Of a stretch of 64,000 nucleotides of DNA, positions 8,943 to 17,924 are shown piece by piece. The stretch comes from Bacteroides sp. 519. Its GTDB lineage: Bacteria; Bacteroidota; Bacteroidia; Bacteroidales; Bacteroidaceae. Position numbers and translations under genes: made by a program. Within the stretch, counting starts at the first letter, position 1; the number at the start of each line of letters is the position of its first letter. The DNA is taken from the NCBI RefSeq assembly GCF_010500955.1, contig NZ_QVMJ01000003.1:181520-245519 (forward strand), read 5' to 3'. The notes below the pieces were generated by a model that did no database searches, had not been told where the DNA came from, and was given only the letters and a program-made list of their open reading frames with translations.

Positions 8943-9045
8943 TTTATCCCGGTAGGATAACTCTTTTGTCCCGGTAGGATAAGGCCTTTATGCCGGTAGG
9001 ATAAACGGTTTATGTCGGTAGGATAAAGGCGTTATCCTACCGGCA
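8943..9045. repeat. 22-bp periodic array: 15-bp TTTATCCCGGTAGGA units with 7-bp variable spacers
   Basis: Units start at 8943, 8965, 8987 and 9009; a fifth at 9031-9045 is inverted (GTTATCCTACCGGCA). Every spacer is 7 bp and each is different: TAACTCT, TAAGGCC, TAAACGG, TAAAGGC. The same unit in the opposite orientation forms the array at 36436-36538. It sits just beyond the hexosaminidase stop. Confidence 0.85.
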
Positions 9046-9081
9046 TTAATCGTTTATGAATGTGTAATATAATTCTTGTTT

Positions 9082-10662
9082 TTATCCATTCTGCAAAACA
9101 TCCTCCTCAACCTTAGCAGGCTCAGCAGGTTCCAGACGTTCGCGTGGTGCAAAAGGATTAAAGTAATAGATATTCTTTGTATCCAGGTATTGCAGGAACA
9201 GAGGGAGTTTTTGCATAAATACAGAGCATTCCTTTCTTTTTTCCAGTGTCCAACCAACTTCGGCTACAGCAGCCAAACGGGGGAATACCATATAATCCAG
9301 ACGTTTACCATCGCCTACCCGCTCGGTCCACATACACATTTGTATGCCCTTTACCTGTTCTTCGTATCCCTGGGTGAGGTAGTTTACAGGATCGGGAAAA
9401 CGATATACCTCTTCTATTGTATTGTAGCCGCCCCAATAACGACCTATTTTATGTTCGCCATATTGCACAAAGTCTGAATAGAACGGACGACGGGGACACA
9501 TTACAACATCAAATCCCTGCTCTAGGGCTTTAAGCAGTTGGTACTTCCTGTCGTGTCGCCACCACAACACAATTGCTTTGGATGGAGAAACTCCGGCATC
9601 AACAATCTCGTCCCACCCGGCAATCTTTTTACCTTTGGCAAAAACCATATCCGTAACACGCCTTATAAAGTAATGCTCCAGGCCAACTTCGTTGGTCAGT
9701 TTTTTATCTTTGATAAACTGTTGTATTTCGGGATCGGTAAACCAACTTTGGTTTCCATAATGTACCTCATCGCCTCCAATATGAATGTATGGAGCAGGGA
9801 AAAGCTGAACCAGTTCGTCTAAAATGTTATTGATAAACTCGTAAGTGGTTTCCTTACACGGATGGAAGGTGAAATGTTCCCATCTCCCCTCTCCGCCCCC
9901 GGAAACTTCGGGATAGGCACGACAAACTGCTGTTGCATGACCAGGCATATCAAACTCAGGAATAATCATAATATGGCGGTCGGCAGCATAAGCTACAATT
10001 TCTTTTATCTCTTCTTGAGTATAGAATGAAGCCGGAGCATTAGGGTCGTGATAGTTTCCGGTTGCCCCAATGGTTGTAAGTTTGGGATATCTCTTTATCT
10101 CGATACGCCATCCCGGTTCGTCGGTGAGATGCCAATGGAACACATTCATGCGAAGCGAGGCCATGATATCCAGATATTGCTTCACTTTTTCTTTTCCAAA
10201 GAAGTGACGACTTTCGTCGAGCATAAAGCCACGCCAACTGTAACGGGGATGGTCTTCTATTTTGCATACCGGCAATGTACCTTTATTAAAACGCGCCAGT
10301 TGCAGTAATGCTTCTTTTGCATAAAATAGTCCGGCCGGGGTCGATGCTTCCAACGTTACTCCATTAAGTGTAACATGCAGTATATACCCTTCGGGTTTAA
10401 TTTGCAAACCCGGATCTAAGGTTAGTTTTACGTTTCCTGCAGCAGCAGGATTTGTAAGGTCCAATTTACTTAATTCGGCAGTAAATGTTTCAACAAGTTT
10501 TCTTTCGTACTCGCCTTGTGCTTCAAATACTGCTTTCTTCCCAATGGTATAAGTTCCTTTGCCCCCTGATGTTTTAGAAGGAGTTGGAAACAAGTTGATT
10601 TGTGCAATGGCCGAGGTTACATAAAGAAAGACAAAAAGGTTAATTAAGATCGTTTTTTTCAT
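9082..10662 (-). CDS. Beta-N-acetylhexosaminidase, GH20
   Basis: The 526-residue protein has a signal peptide (first ~20 residues, ending AIAQ), a GH20b N-terminal domain to about residue 140, then the GH20 barrel. The catalytic Asp-Glu pair is in HIGGDEVHYG; further signatures are FMLDESRHFFGKE, NVFHWHLTDEPGWR and PEFDMPGHATA. It removes terminal N-acetylglucosamine or N-acetylgalactosamine from glycans, in the periplasm or at the surface. It is transcribed ahead of no other sugar-use genes, so the substrate is not indicated by context. Confidence 0.93.
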   Translation of the reverse strand: MKKTILINLFVFLYVTSAIAQINLFPTPSKTSGGKGTYTIGKKAVFEAQGEYERKLVETFTAELSKLDLTNPAAAGNVKLTLDPGLQIKPEGYILHVTLNGVTLEASTPAGLFYAKEALLQLARFNKGTLPVCKIEDHPRYSWRGFMLDESRHFFGKEKVKQYLDIMASLRMNVFHWHLTDEPGWRIEIKRYPKLTTIGATGNYHDPNAPASFYTQEEIKEIVAYAADRHIMIIPEFDMPGHATAVCRAYPEVSGGGEGRWEHFTFHPCKETTYEFINNILDELVQLFPAPYIHIGGDEVHYGNQSWFTDPEIQQFIKDKKLTNEVGLEHYFIRRVTDMVFAKGKKIAGWDEIVDAGVSPSKAIVLWWRHDRKYQLLKALEQGFDVVMCPRRPFYSDFVQYGEHKIGRYWGGYNTIEEVYRFPDPVNYLTQGYEEQVKGIQMCMWTERVGDGKRLDYMVFPRLAAVAEVGWTLEKRKECSVFMQKLPLFLQYLDTKNIYYFNPFAPRERLEPAEPAKVEEDVLQNG

Positions 10663-10671
10663 AAAAAATAG

Positions 10672-11058
10672 TTATTTAGAGATTTCGTTTCCTGCACTTT
10701 GCCATGACAAGAAGCCTTTATCTAATTCATAGACTTTGTATCCTTTTTCATAGAGAATGCCAGCAGCTTTCTTACTTCGAACCCCACTTCGACAGTATAA
10801 TGCTACCGGTTTTTCTTTATTCAGTTGTTTGATGGCTTCCTGCTCAAAGCCTTCGGCATTTACATCAATATTTACTGCGCCGTGGATGTGTCCCTCGCTA
10901 AATTCATCGGGTGTGCGAACATCAAGAAGCTGTACTTCTTCTTTCTGAATAAATTCGGCAAAGGCCTCAACAGACAATGATGTAAACGATTCCTTTTCCG
11001 TTTTGCACGAAAACAAAGATAATAACGAGAATGCCATAAGTAATATTGTTTTATTCAT
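10672..11058 (-). CDS. Rhodanese-like domain lipoprotein
   Basis: The 128-residue protein starts with a lipoprotein signal (lipobox LFSC at residues 15-18), followed by a single rhodanese domain: LLDVRTPDEFSEGHIHGAVN, and the active-site loop YCRSGVRSKKAA with the catalytic Cys. Such periplasmic single-domain rhodaneses handle persulfide sulfur or act as sulfur-binding sensors. It overlaps the upstream acyltransferase gene by 8 bp. Confidence 0.88.
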   Translation of the reverse strand: MNKTILLMAFSLLSLFSCKTEKESFTSLSVEAFAEFIQKEEVQLLDVRTPDEFSEGHIHGAVNIDVNAEGFEQEAIKQLNKEKPVALYCRSGVRSKKAAGILYEKGYKVYELDKGFLSWQSAGNEISK

Positions 11059-12202
11059 TATCCTGTAAAGTTAAGAAGTTTTTCAATGGGTTAGCATACA
11101 TCAACAAAAGCTTTTCGCGCAAGAAAGGGATGTCTTTATTGGGTATTGTAATCTTATCCAACTGTCCCTGAATATAGTTTTCGAACTTCTTTTTATCGTC
11201 TGGCGTATACTGTGAAGCAAACTGTTGTGTGCCTTCAAGAAGATCGAAAGCTACATAATTACCCGGATAGAAACGATAGTTACGGTGAATGTGAGTATCA
11301 ATCAGTTTAGCTATTGCTTCGAATAATTGTGATTTGGGTAATGAGCGATCCAGTGCTTCCAACTCTTCGTTTAACAAGCCGGTGGTTTGGAAATGCACCT
11401 TGCCTTTATAACCCATTAATCCGGTTTGCATGTTGCGCAAATCATCTTTTGGACTTTTCTTATAACCATCAATATCGCGTTTCAACTGAAACTCTTCTGC
11501 TTTCAGATAATCGCAGGGGTCGTACTCGTAAGAAATTGCAAGTGGGGCAATATTCAGTTCTACCAAGCGGTTTATGATGTCGCCTTCTCCGCCCATAGCC
11601 AGCATTTTGAGAACACTTTCCTGGGTACGGTCGTTCGAGTCTTTGGCGCGGCCTTCGCGTTGGGCTATCCAGATAGATTGTTTTTTTGTTTGAATGGCAT
11701 AGTGCATATAGCGCGACATCCTTGCCGACGACTCAAGTATCTGCCGCATGGAGAGGGCACGTTGTACTATAAAGCTTTTATTTACACGTACCAGTTTTTT
11801 AATCCATGGATAAATCAACAGGTTATCGCCAATGGCAATCTCAACAGTATCCAGTCCTTCATCAATTAAAAGTACAGAAAGGAAACCGGAGTCCAGGATA
11901 ATATCTCTATGATTAGATATATAGGTGTATGCCAGCGCTTTATTCTTCAGGGATGAATGATCGATATCAAACCCTGTTGTAGTTGTTTCGGCCAGCTTTT
12001 TAATTAATGCATACGAGAAAGCTACCTGAAATTCTTTTTTAGTTTTACAACTACGTATCTTTTGCTCAATTAATGCTGCCGGTGCTTCGGGGAAAGCCAT
12101 GGATATTACTTTCCTGAAATCAGGATCGGCCAGAAGCTCTTCAAAGATAACGGGTAATTCTTCGTCGTGGTACGGACGAATTTCATCAAATTCGGTATTC
12201 AT
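11051..12202 (-). CDS. PlsC-like glycerol acyltransferase family protein
   Basis: The 383-residue protein contains an acyltransferase-type block with SNHRDIILDSGFLS (NHxxxD-like catalytic motif; the spacing differs slightly from the classical HX4D) and a later region with EGRAKDSNDRTQES, resembling the EGTRS-type substrate block. No membrane segment is obvious. Homologues in Bacteroidetes are annotated as 1-acyl-glycerol-3-phosphate acyltransferases. The acyl acceptor is not proven, so I leave the symbol empty. Confidence 0.7.
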   Translation of the reverse strand: MNTEFDEIRPYHDEELPVIFEELLADPDFRKVISMAFPEAPAALIEQKIRSCKTKKEFQVAFSYALIKKLAETTTTGFDIDHSSLKNKALAYTYISNHRDIILDSGFLSVLLIDEGLDTVEIAIGDNLLIYPWIKKLVRVNKSFIVQRALSMRQILESSARMSRYMHYAIQTKKQSIWIAQREGRAKDSNDRTQESVLKMLAMGGEGDIINRLVELNIAPLAISYEYDPCDYLKAEEFQLKRDIDGYKKSPKDDLRNMQTGLMGYKGKVHFQTTGLLNEELEALDRSLPKSQLFEAIAKLIDTHIHRNYRFYPGNYVAFDLLEGTQQFASQYTPDDKKKFENYIQGQLDKITIPNKDIPFLREKLLLMYANPLKNFLTLQDNE

Positions 12203-12205
12203 AAT

Positions 12206-12306
12206 AGAGGAGGTAAAGTGAGGTAGAGGAGGTAAAGGAGGTAAAGTAAGATAAGAGTATACTTCTACTTTACCTCCTTTACCTCACTTTACCTCCTTTA
12301 CCTCAC
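12206..12306. repeat. Inverted repeat with tandem 'gaggtaaag' arms
   Basis: Arms of about 45 bp, made of 9-bp GAGGTAAAG-like units, face each other around 12250-12262. The centre lacks the CCATGCGG motif. The right end provides the TGA stop codon of ddl (12303-12305). Confidence 0.85.
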
Positions 12307-13286
12307 TGATTAATAAATTCTTCTTCAATAATATCTGCCATCACATCCTTAATATCCAATCCGGCAGCCTTTACCTGTTGAGGGATAAAGCTGGTGACAG
12401 TCATTCCGGGAGTGGTATTAACTTCGAGTAGGTTTATTTTATTGCCTTCGGTGATGATATAATCAACACGGATAATGCCCGAACAGCCAAGTATATCGTA
12501 CACGGCAGAGGTTAACAGTTTCACTCTTTCTGTAAGATCATCCGATATCCGGGCGGGGGTTATTTCATCTACCTGACCGTTGTATTTGGCATCGAAATCG
12601 AAAAATTCATTTTCGGTAACCACTTCGGTGATGGGGAAAACGACTTCTTTGTTTGCTGTTTTGTAGCAACCACAAGTAATTTCGGTTCCTTCCATATATG
12701 CCTCGATCATCACTTCGGGGGCCTCATCAAAAGCTTTTTCAATGGCGGGTTGTATCTGTTCGGCTGTTTTTACTTTGGTTACTCCAAAGCTCGACCCTCC
12801 CAGGTTGGGTTTTATAAAGCAGGGAAGTCCCACTTTATTGATCACTTCCTGATCGAGGATTTCGAAGCCTTCACGAAGCATCAGCGACTCTGCAACGCGT
12901 ATACCAAACCCTTTCAGGTATTGATTACATGTAAATTTATTGAAGGTCAATGCCGAAGGAAGTACTCCACAACTGGAATATGGAATCTGGAGCATCTCAA
13001 AGTAGCCTTGCAGTAAACCGTTTTCGCCGGGAGTTCCGTGAATGGTGATATAAGCAAAATCAAAGACTTTCTTTTCACCGTTTTCCATGAAGCTAAAATC
13101 ATTCCGGTCTATAGGTGTCATAGATCCGTCGGGTAGTTTAACTTCCCAACGAAGTCCTTCCATTTCTACGATATAGGTGTTGTATACATCTCTGTCGATA
13201 AAAGAATATATACCTTCGGCACTGCGGAGAGAAACGACTATTTCCGACGAGTCTCCTCCTGCTATTATTGCAATTCTGCGTTTCAT
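12303..13286 (-). CDS. ddl: D-alanine--D-alanine ligase
   Basis: The 327-residue ATP-grasp enzyme joins two D-Ala residues for peptidoglycan precursors in the cytoplasm. Visible signatures are the N-terminal GGDSSEIVVSLRSA, ITIHGTPGENGLLQG, ATP-binding PCFIKPNLGGSSFGVTKV, the YNGQVDEITPA region and LLEVNTTPGMTVTSFIPQQ. Length is normal. It starts 4 bp inside the preceding pseudouridine synthase gene (ATGA overlap), and its stop codon lies within a repeat arm. Confidence 0.95.
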   Translation of the reverse strand: MKRRIAIIAGGDSSEIVVSLRSAEGIYSFIDRDVYNTYIVEMEGLRWEVKLPDGSMTPIDRNDFSFMENGEKKVFDFAYITIHGTPGENGLLQGYFEMLQIPYSSCGVLPSALTFNKFTCNQYLKGFGIRVAESLMLREGFEILDQEVINKVGLPCFIKPNLGGSSFGVTKVKTAEQIQPAIEKAFDEAPEVMIEAYMEGTEITCGCYKTANKEVVFPITEVVTENEFFDFDAKYNGQVDEITPARISDDLTERVKLLTSAVYDILGCSGIIRVDYIITEGNKINLLEVNTTPGMTVTSFIPQQVKAAGLDIKDVMADIIEEEFINQ

Positions 13287-14341
13287 TCTAAATCCCTGTT
13301 ACTTATATAGCCTCTCCATTTGTTGAGCAGCAAGGTCATATCTTCGGGAAGTGGAGATGTAAAGTTCATCTCTTCGCCTGTTACAGGGTGTACAAATCCC
13401 AAAGTCATGGCATGTAGTGCCTGCCGCGGACAAGTATCAAAGCAGTTGTTTACAAATTGTTTATACTTACTAAAATGAGTTCCTTTCAAGATTTCATGCC
13501 CTCCGTAACGTTCGTCGTTAAAAAGTACATGACCAATGTGTTTCATGTGTACCCTGATTTGATGGGTACGCCCTGTTTCGAGTATACACTCTACCAATGT
13601 AACATAACCTATACGCTCCAACACATTGTAGTGGGTAACAGCGTGTTTGCCAATCTCGGGATCGGAGAAAACAGCCATTTGCATACGGTCGCGGGGATTG
13701 CGGGCAATGTTTCCGGTTATGGTGCCTTTGTCTTCATCCATAATGCCCCATACCAATGCCTGATACCTGCGTTTAGTTGTTTTATTAAAGAATTGAAGAC
13801 CAAGGCTGGTTTTTGCATCGGGTGTTTTGGCTATTACCAGTAAGCCGGATGTATTTTTATCAATACGGTGCACCAAACCCACTTGCGGGTCGTTAGCATC
13901 GTAATCGGGGTTATCTCTCAGGTGCCATGCAATGGCATTAACAAGCGTACCTGTATAGTTTCCGTGTCCGGGATGTACCACCAATCCGGCTGGTTTATTG
14001 ACTACCATCAAAGCTTCATCCTCGTACACTATATCCAGCGGAATATCTTCGGCTATGATTTCGTTATCATAACGCGGACGATCCATCACAACCGTTATCA
14101 CATCTAAAGGTTTTACCTTATAGCTGCTTTTTACCGGCTTGCCGTTTGCCATCACAAATCCAGCATCGGCAGCTTTCTGTATACGGTTGCGCGAAGCATT
14201 TACAATGCGTTCGAAGAGGTATTTATCTACTCTAACCATTGCCTGACCTTTGTCTACCACCACCCTGAAATGTTCGTACAGGTTGGCTGCATCTCCTACA
14301 GGTTCAATGTCGTCAATGTCGTCAAGATCATTCTCTATCAT
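13283..14341 (-). CDS. RluD-like 23S rRNA pseudouridine synthase
   Basis: The 352-residue protein has an N-terminal S4 RNA-binding domain (VDKYLFERIVNASRNRIQKAA) and the RluA-family catalytic domain with GLVHRIDKNTSGLLVIAKT, where the Asp in HRID is the nucleophile. ETGRTHQIRVHMKHIGH is the conserved C-terminal block. It isomerises uridines in large-subunit rRNA; resemblance to RluD suggests helix 69, by inference. It lies between the PASTA gene and ddl on the same strand. Confidence 0.92.
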   Translation of the reverse strand: MIENDLDDIDDIEPVGDAANLYEHFRVVVDKGQAMVRVDKYLFERIVNASRNRIQKAADAGFVMANGKPVKSSYKVKPLDVITVVMDRPRYDNEIIAEDIPLDIVYEDEALMVVNKPAGLVVHPGHGNYTGTLVNAIAWHLRDNPDYDANDPQVGLVHRIDKNTSGLLVIAKTPDAKTSLGLQFFNKTTKRRYQALVWGIMDEDKGTITGNIARNPRDRMQMAVFSDPEIGKHAVTHYNVLERIGYVTLVECILETGRTHQIRVHMKHIGHVLFNDERYGGHEILKGTHFSKYKQFVNNCFDTCPRQALHAMTLGFVHPVTGEEMNFTSPLPEDMTLLLNKWRGYISNRDLE

Positions 14342-14343
14342 AA

Positions 14344-14489
14344 TAATGTGCCAATGTGGTTAATGTGCCAATGTGGTTAATGTGCCAATGTGCTAATGTG
14401 GTTAATATGCTAATATGAATAATGAACTAATGCGCAGCCAATTGGCACATTGGCATATTGTCGAATTGGCATATTGTCGAATTGGCAAT
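14344..14489. repeat. Inverted repeat with tandem 'gtgccaatgtg' arms
   Basis: The left arm (14344-14420) is built from TAATGTGCCAATGTGG units, the right arm (14438-14489) from AATTGGCATATTG units. The centre is ACTAATGCGCAGCC, only distantly like the CCATGCGG centre. Arms match the unit at 2030 but have diverged. The right arm touches the stop of the PASTA gene. Confidence 0.7.
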
Positions 14490-15112
14490 TAGAAAAATGA
14501 GTCGTCCGAGATTAATGTATCATCGGTTATTGGTTCTGTATCGCCCAATTCCATCTCGTCGCTGGTTCCATCTCCAACCACCAGTGTAAGATTAGCTCCC
14601 ACAGGGGCCTTGTCGCCGGGTTTCAACATATTTCCGTTGTGTTTAATGCCATATACCCAATCTTTTGCCCCACTAATATGTTCGGGTGTATTCAATTTGA
14701 ATCCAGCTGCAAGTATACGGGCTTGTGCCTGCCTTAACGAACTGTTATCGGCAACATCGGGTACCAATTGCAAAGGAACGGTTAATGTATTGATTGTTAA
14801 ATAAATCACTCTTCCTTTCTTTACCCTCCGTCCGCTTTGTGGGCTGTGTTCCAGAATAATTCCGGCAGGTTTGTCTTTTACATAAGTAGAGTCGGAGATT
14901 ACAGCCTCTAGTCCTTCGTTTTTGAAGAGGGTCTGCGCCTGAGCTATAGTCATACCTTTTGCATTGGGCACAGCAATGGCTTCGCCATGGCGTGTATATG
15001 CATCCAGTGATTTCAACACAATGAATATCAGCACAACAGCAACCACAATCATAGCCAGCAGGTTGAGCCAGAACATCTTATTTTTCCAGGAGAAGAATTC
15101 TTTTATTTTCAT
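14489..15112 (-). CDS. PASTA-domain membrane protein
   Basis: The 207-residue protein has an N-terminal membrane anchor (residues about 14-35, MFWLNLLAMIVVAVVLIFIV) and two to three PASTA repeats (VPNAKGMTIAQAQTLFKNEG; VPDVADNSSLRQAQARILAA) ending with an acidic tail. PASTA domains bind muropeptides or cell-wall precursors; here there is no kinase or transpeptidase domain. It sits upstream of the pseudouridine synthase and ddl, a typical Bacteroidetes order, suggesting a wall-related role. Confidence 0.85.
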   Translation of the reverse strand: MKIKEFFSWKNKMFWLNLLAMIVVAVVLIFIVLKSLDAYTRHGEAIAVPNAKGMTIAQAQTLFKNEGLEAVISDSTYVKDKPAGIILEHSPQSGRRVKKGRVIYLTINTLTVPLQLVPDVADNSSLRQAQARILAAGFKLNTPEHISGAKDWVYGIKHNGNMLKPGDKAPVGANLTLVVGDGTSDEMELGDTEPITDDTLISDDSFF

Positions 15113-15561
15113 TATTCTATTATAAAATTAGAACACAAAGATAATATCTGCTGCTTGAATTACCGTATATAATTGAATAAATTTGCCTGTAAGCCCGTTC
15201 GATTTAGCCCAGGGTTTTAACCCTGGGTAAGCTATCAATCGCCAGCAATGAAGTGCTGTAAGCACGAACGAATAGCCTAGGATCGTGCTTACAGCACTCT
15301 GATTGGTGCTTTTCGTACATACCCAGGGTTAAAACCCTGGGCTAAATCGAACGCACTTTCAGTGCTTAACTTACAATTCGTTACTCTAAGAACACGTTCT
15401 ATTTTGACACAGCTTCCTGAATTAAACCGGGCTTACAGCCCGTAGAACGCAGATTGCAAACAATGCAAAAACAGTTCGAACATAACTGGGTTTTCTTTTG
15501 TAACCATACTCCCTTTTCACTAAATGTCTATTTTTATCCATTCGCAAATCATTACTATTTC
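15113..15561. other. Gene-free stretch dominated by a long nested palindrome
   Basis: No supported coding frame. 15197-15229 and 15320-15352 are 33-bp reverse complements (GTTCGATTTAGCCCAGGG... / ...CCCTGGGCTAAATCGAAC). Inside, another pair (AAGTGCTGTAAGCACGA near 15250 and TCGTGCTTACAGCACT near 15284) is nested. A CGGGCTTACAGCCCG hairpin follows near 15428. This resembles extragenic palindromes of Bacteroidetes. Confidence 0.75.
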
Positions 15562-15669
15562 ATTATGCTGCAAATCGTAATTTCAAAATGCTGCATTTCG
15601 CATTGATGAAATGCTGCATTTCGTTCAATCAAAATGCTGCATTTCGAAAGTGTGAAATGCTGCATTTTG
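15562..15669. repeat. 23-bp periodic array: 16-bp GAAATGCTGCATTTCG units with 7-bp variable spacers
   Basis: Units start at 15562 (degenerate), 15585, 15608, 15631 and 15654. Each full unit can fold as CGAAATG-CTG-CATTTCG when flanked suitably. Spacers are all 7 bp: TAATTTC, CATTGAT, TTCAATC, AAAGTGT. The same array recurs at 45984-46091. Confidence 0.88.
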
Positions 15670-15868
15670 AAAATACGCACTAAAATAGCCCCTACAGCAC
15701 GTACAGCGGGTGGCAAGCAAGGTGTTTTTCTGTTTTTTGTTGCTTTTTGCAGGTGCGAAACAACTAAACAGGCGGATGGGTTTCGGAAAGATTTTTCGTT
15801 TTCAATGTGGAGCCTTTCAGGTTATCTGCCCTGAATGTTTATGAGTAGGCTTGGTTTTAATAAAACCA

Positions 15869-15905
15869 AAAAAGGAGTAAAGCTTATAAAACCTTTACTC
15901 CTTTC
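15869..15905 (-). terminator. Terminator of rpmH
   Basis: The minus strand reads AAAGGAGTAAAG, a 10-nt loop, CTTTACTCC and then TTTTTTGG, a hairpin with a T-run, 27 bp past the rpmH stop. Confidence 0.75.
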
Positions 15906-15931
15906 TATTTTGTTTAAAATAAGCTTGTTGC

Positions 15932-16090
15932 TTATTTTGTTCCGTTATACTCATCCGAAACGGTTAATTTCTTTCTGCCTTTAGCACGACGTGAAGCCAA
16001 TACTCTGCGTCCGTTTGCTGTGGCCATTCTTTCACGGAAACCGTGTTTATTCTTTCTCTTTCTGTTAGAGGGTTGGAATGTTCTTTTCAT
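15932..16090 (-). CDS. rpmH: 50S ribosomal protein L34
   Basis: The 52-residue, very basic protein begins [20 protein letters not shown] and continues [20 protein letters not shown], the invariant L34 sequence. It is part of the large ribosomal subunit. The Bacteroidetes-type C-terminal tail [12 protein letters not shown] is present. A minus-strand TATTTTTG box at 16132-16139 and the terminator at 15869-15905 make it a single-gene unit. Confidence 0.97.
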   Translation of the reverse strand: MKRTFQPSNRKRKNKHGFRERMATANGRRVLASRRAKGRKKLTVSDEYNGTK

Positions 16091-16131
16091 TTTCTATATT
16101 GTTTTATGTTATTGTCTCACAAATCGGGTTG

Positions 16132-16139
16132 CAAAAATA
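16132..16139 (-). promoter_or_regulatory. -7 promoter box (TATTTTTG) of rpmH
   Basis: TATTTTTG on the minus strand, 41 bp before the rpmH start. Confidence 0.55.
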
Positions 16140-16214
16140 GGTACTTTTTTTAAATAAACCAAGAGATAAGTCTTTTTTAAGTAGATAAGTTTTTGAGTTC
16201 CTGAGTTTTTGAGT

Positions 16215-16222
16215 TATTTTTG
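16215..16222 (+). promoter_or_regulatory. -7 promoter box (TATTTTTG) of efp
   Basis: TATTTTTG about 50 bp before the efp ATG. The upstream side is a degenerate tandem of TTTTTGAGTT units (about 16185-16216), a single arm of the repeat type seen at 31034. Confidence 0.5.
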
Positions 16223-16272
16223 CACCGAGAACCCACGAACTTATTAACTTAAAAAACTTATAATTCAAATTT

Positions 16273-16839
16273 ATGGCTACTACAGCAGACATCAGAAATG
16301 GTATGTGTATCGACCTTGATGGTCACTATTATTTTATTACTGAATTCTTACATGTAAAACCGGGTAAAGGAGCAGCTTTTGTTCGTACCAAAATGAAAAG
16401 TGTAACCACCGGACGTACACTCGAAAAAACATTCAATGCCGGAGTTAAAATTGAAGAAGTTAGAATCGAACGTCGCCAATATCAGTACCTATACATGGAC
16501 GATATGGGTTACAACTTCATGAATCAGGAAACATTTGAGCAGATCTCTATCCAAAAAGAACTGATTACCGGAGTTGACTTCCTGAAAGAAGGCGATACTG
16601 TTGATGTTGTAAGCCATGCCGAGTCGGAAACTGTACTGTATGCCGAAGTTCCTGTAAAAGTACAACTTAAAATTACTTATACCGAACCTGGTTTGAAAGG
16701 CGACACTGCTACCAATGCAACAAAACCTGCAACACTCGAAACCGGAGCAATTGTACGCGTACCTTTATTTATTAACGAAGGCGAAACAATTGAAGTAGAT
16801 ACAAGAGACGGCTCTTATCAAGGAAGAGTTAAAATTTAG
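16273..16839 (+). CDS. efp: Translation elongation factor P
   Basis: The 188-residue protein has the three beta-barrel domains of EF-P. Domain I ends in the loop [15 protein letters not shown], with the tip Lys that is modified or used unmodified; the C-terminal signature [14 protein letters not shown] is intact. EF-P relieves ribosome stalling at polyproline stretches, such as those in the proline-rich protein at 25078. No lysine-modification genes are nearby. It has its own promoter box at 16215. Confidence 0.97.
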   Translation: MATTADIRNGMCIDLDGHYYFITEFLHVKPGKGAAFVRTKMKSVTTGRTLEKTFNAGVKIEEVRIERRQYQYLYMDDMGYNFMNQETFEQISIQKELITGVDFLKEGDTVDVVSHAESETVLYAEVPVKVQLKITYTEPGLKGDTATNATKPATLETGAIVRVPLFINEGETIEVDTRDGSYQGRVKI

Positions 16840-16918
16840 TTGAGAGTTAATAGTTGAGAGTTGAGAGTTACTATACAGTTCAACTCAACTCTCAACTCTC
16901 AACTCTCAATTCTCAACT
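16839..16918. repeat. Inverted repeat with tandem 'gttgaga' arms
   Basis: Heptamer GTTGAGA arms (16839-16870) face TCTCAAC arms (16881-16918) with a short centre ACTATACAG. It begins at the efp stop codon and ends 8 bp before the next ATG. Confidence 0.85.
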
Positions 16919-16925
16919 GTAAATT

Positions 16926-17918
16926 ATGTATTACTCTGTCATCATTCCTGTTTACAACCGCCCCGATGAGGTTGACGAACTACTTGAAAGTCTTACTCAT
17001 CAGCACTTCAAGCAATTTGAGGTTATTATTGTTGAAGATGGCTCTTCGCTATCCTGCAAAAATATTGTAGACAAATATATGAATGATTTAGACATTCAAT
17101 ACTTCTTCAAATCAAACTCCGGACCTGCGCAATCGCGTAATTATGGAGCAGAACGTAGCAAGGGTGACTATTTTATTTTCCTCGATTCGGATTGTATTGT
17201 TCCCGAAGGTTATTTTGAAGCGATTGAAAAGGAACTGAATACTGAATACGCCGATGCCTTTGGCGGACCCGACAGAGCACACCACTCTTTCACCAACATT
17301 CAAAAAGCGATTAATTATTCTATGACTTCTTTTTTCACCACTGGCGGAATACGTGGTGGAAAAAAGAAAATGGATAAATTCTATCCCCGTAGTTTCAATA
17401 TGGGAATACGCAGGGAAGCTTTTAATAATCTGAAAGGATTCTCGGACATGAGGTTTGGTGAAGATATTGATTTCAGCATCCGCATATTTAAAGCCGGATA
17501 TGCTTGTCGTCTTTTCCCCGATGCCTGGGTGTATCATAAAAGACGTACAGACTTCCGGAAATTCTTCAAACAGGTTTATAACTCGGGTATTGCACGTATC
17601 AATCTTTATAAAAAATACCCGGATACGCTTAAACTGGTGCATTTATTACCTGCATTGTTTACATCTGGAATATTCTTCCTGTTTCTTATTTCTTTATTTG
17701 TGTGTCCATACGCAGCAACTCTTATATTGCTATATGCTTTACTGGTAGCTATTGATGCCAGCATACAAAACAAAAGTGTTTCTATTGGTTTATTAGCTAT
17801 AGTGGCAGCTTTTGTACAACTAACAGGATACGGACTTGGTTTCCTTTCGGCCTGGTGGAAACGCTGTGTGTTGGGTAGGAATGAGTTTACGGCTTTCAAT
17901 AAGAATTTCTATAAGTAA
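16926..17918 (+). CDS. Family 2 glycosyltransferase with C-terminal membrane segments
   Basis: The 330-residue protein has a GT-A fold with YSVIIPVYNRPDEVDELLES, FEVIIVEDGSS, a DxD-type DSDC at about residue 81, and a later ED motif (RFGEDIDFSIRI). Two to three hydrophobic segments from about residue 235 to 300 place it at the inner membrane. It would transfer a sugar from a nucleotide donor to an envelope glycan or lipid; substrate unknown. The protease gene follows after 6 bp. Confidence 0.9.
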   Translation: MYYSVIIPVYNRPDEVDELLESLTHQHFKQFEVIIVEDGSSLSCKNIVDKYMNDLDIQYFFKSNSGPAQSRNYGAERSKGDYFIFLDSDCIVPEGYFEAIEKELNTEYADAFGGPDRAHHSFTNIQKAINYSMTSFFTTGGIRGGKKKMDKFYPRSFNMGIRREAFNNLKGFSDMRFGEDIDFSIRIFKAGYACRLFPDAWVYHKRRTDFRKFFKQVYNSGIARINLYKKYPDTLKLVHLLPALFTSGIFFLFLISLFVCPYAATLILLYALLVAIDASIQNKSVSIGLLAIVAAFVQLTGYGLGFLSAWWKRCVLGRNEFTAFNKNFYK

Positions 17919-17924
17919 AGTACT

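Noticed and set aside
15634..15834. 66-residue frame with several Cys residues
   Set aside because: It starts inside the 23-bp array and has no promoter or homology; likely noncoding.
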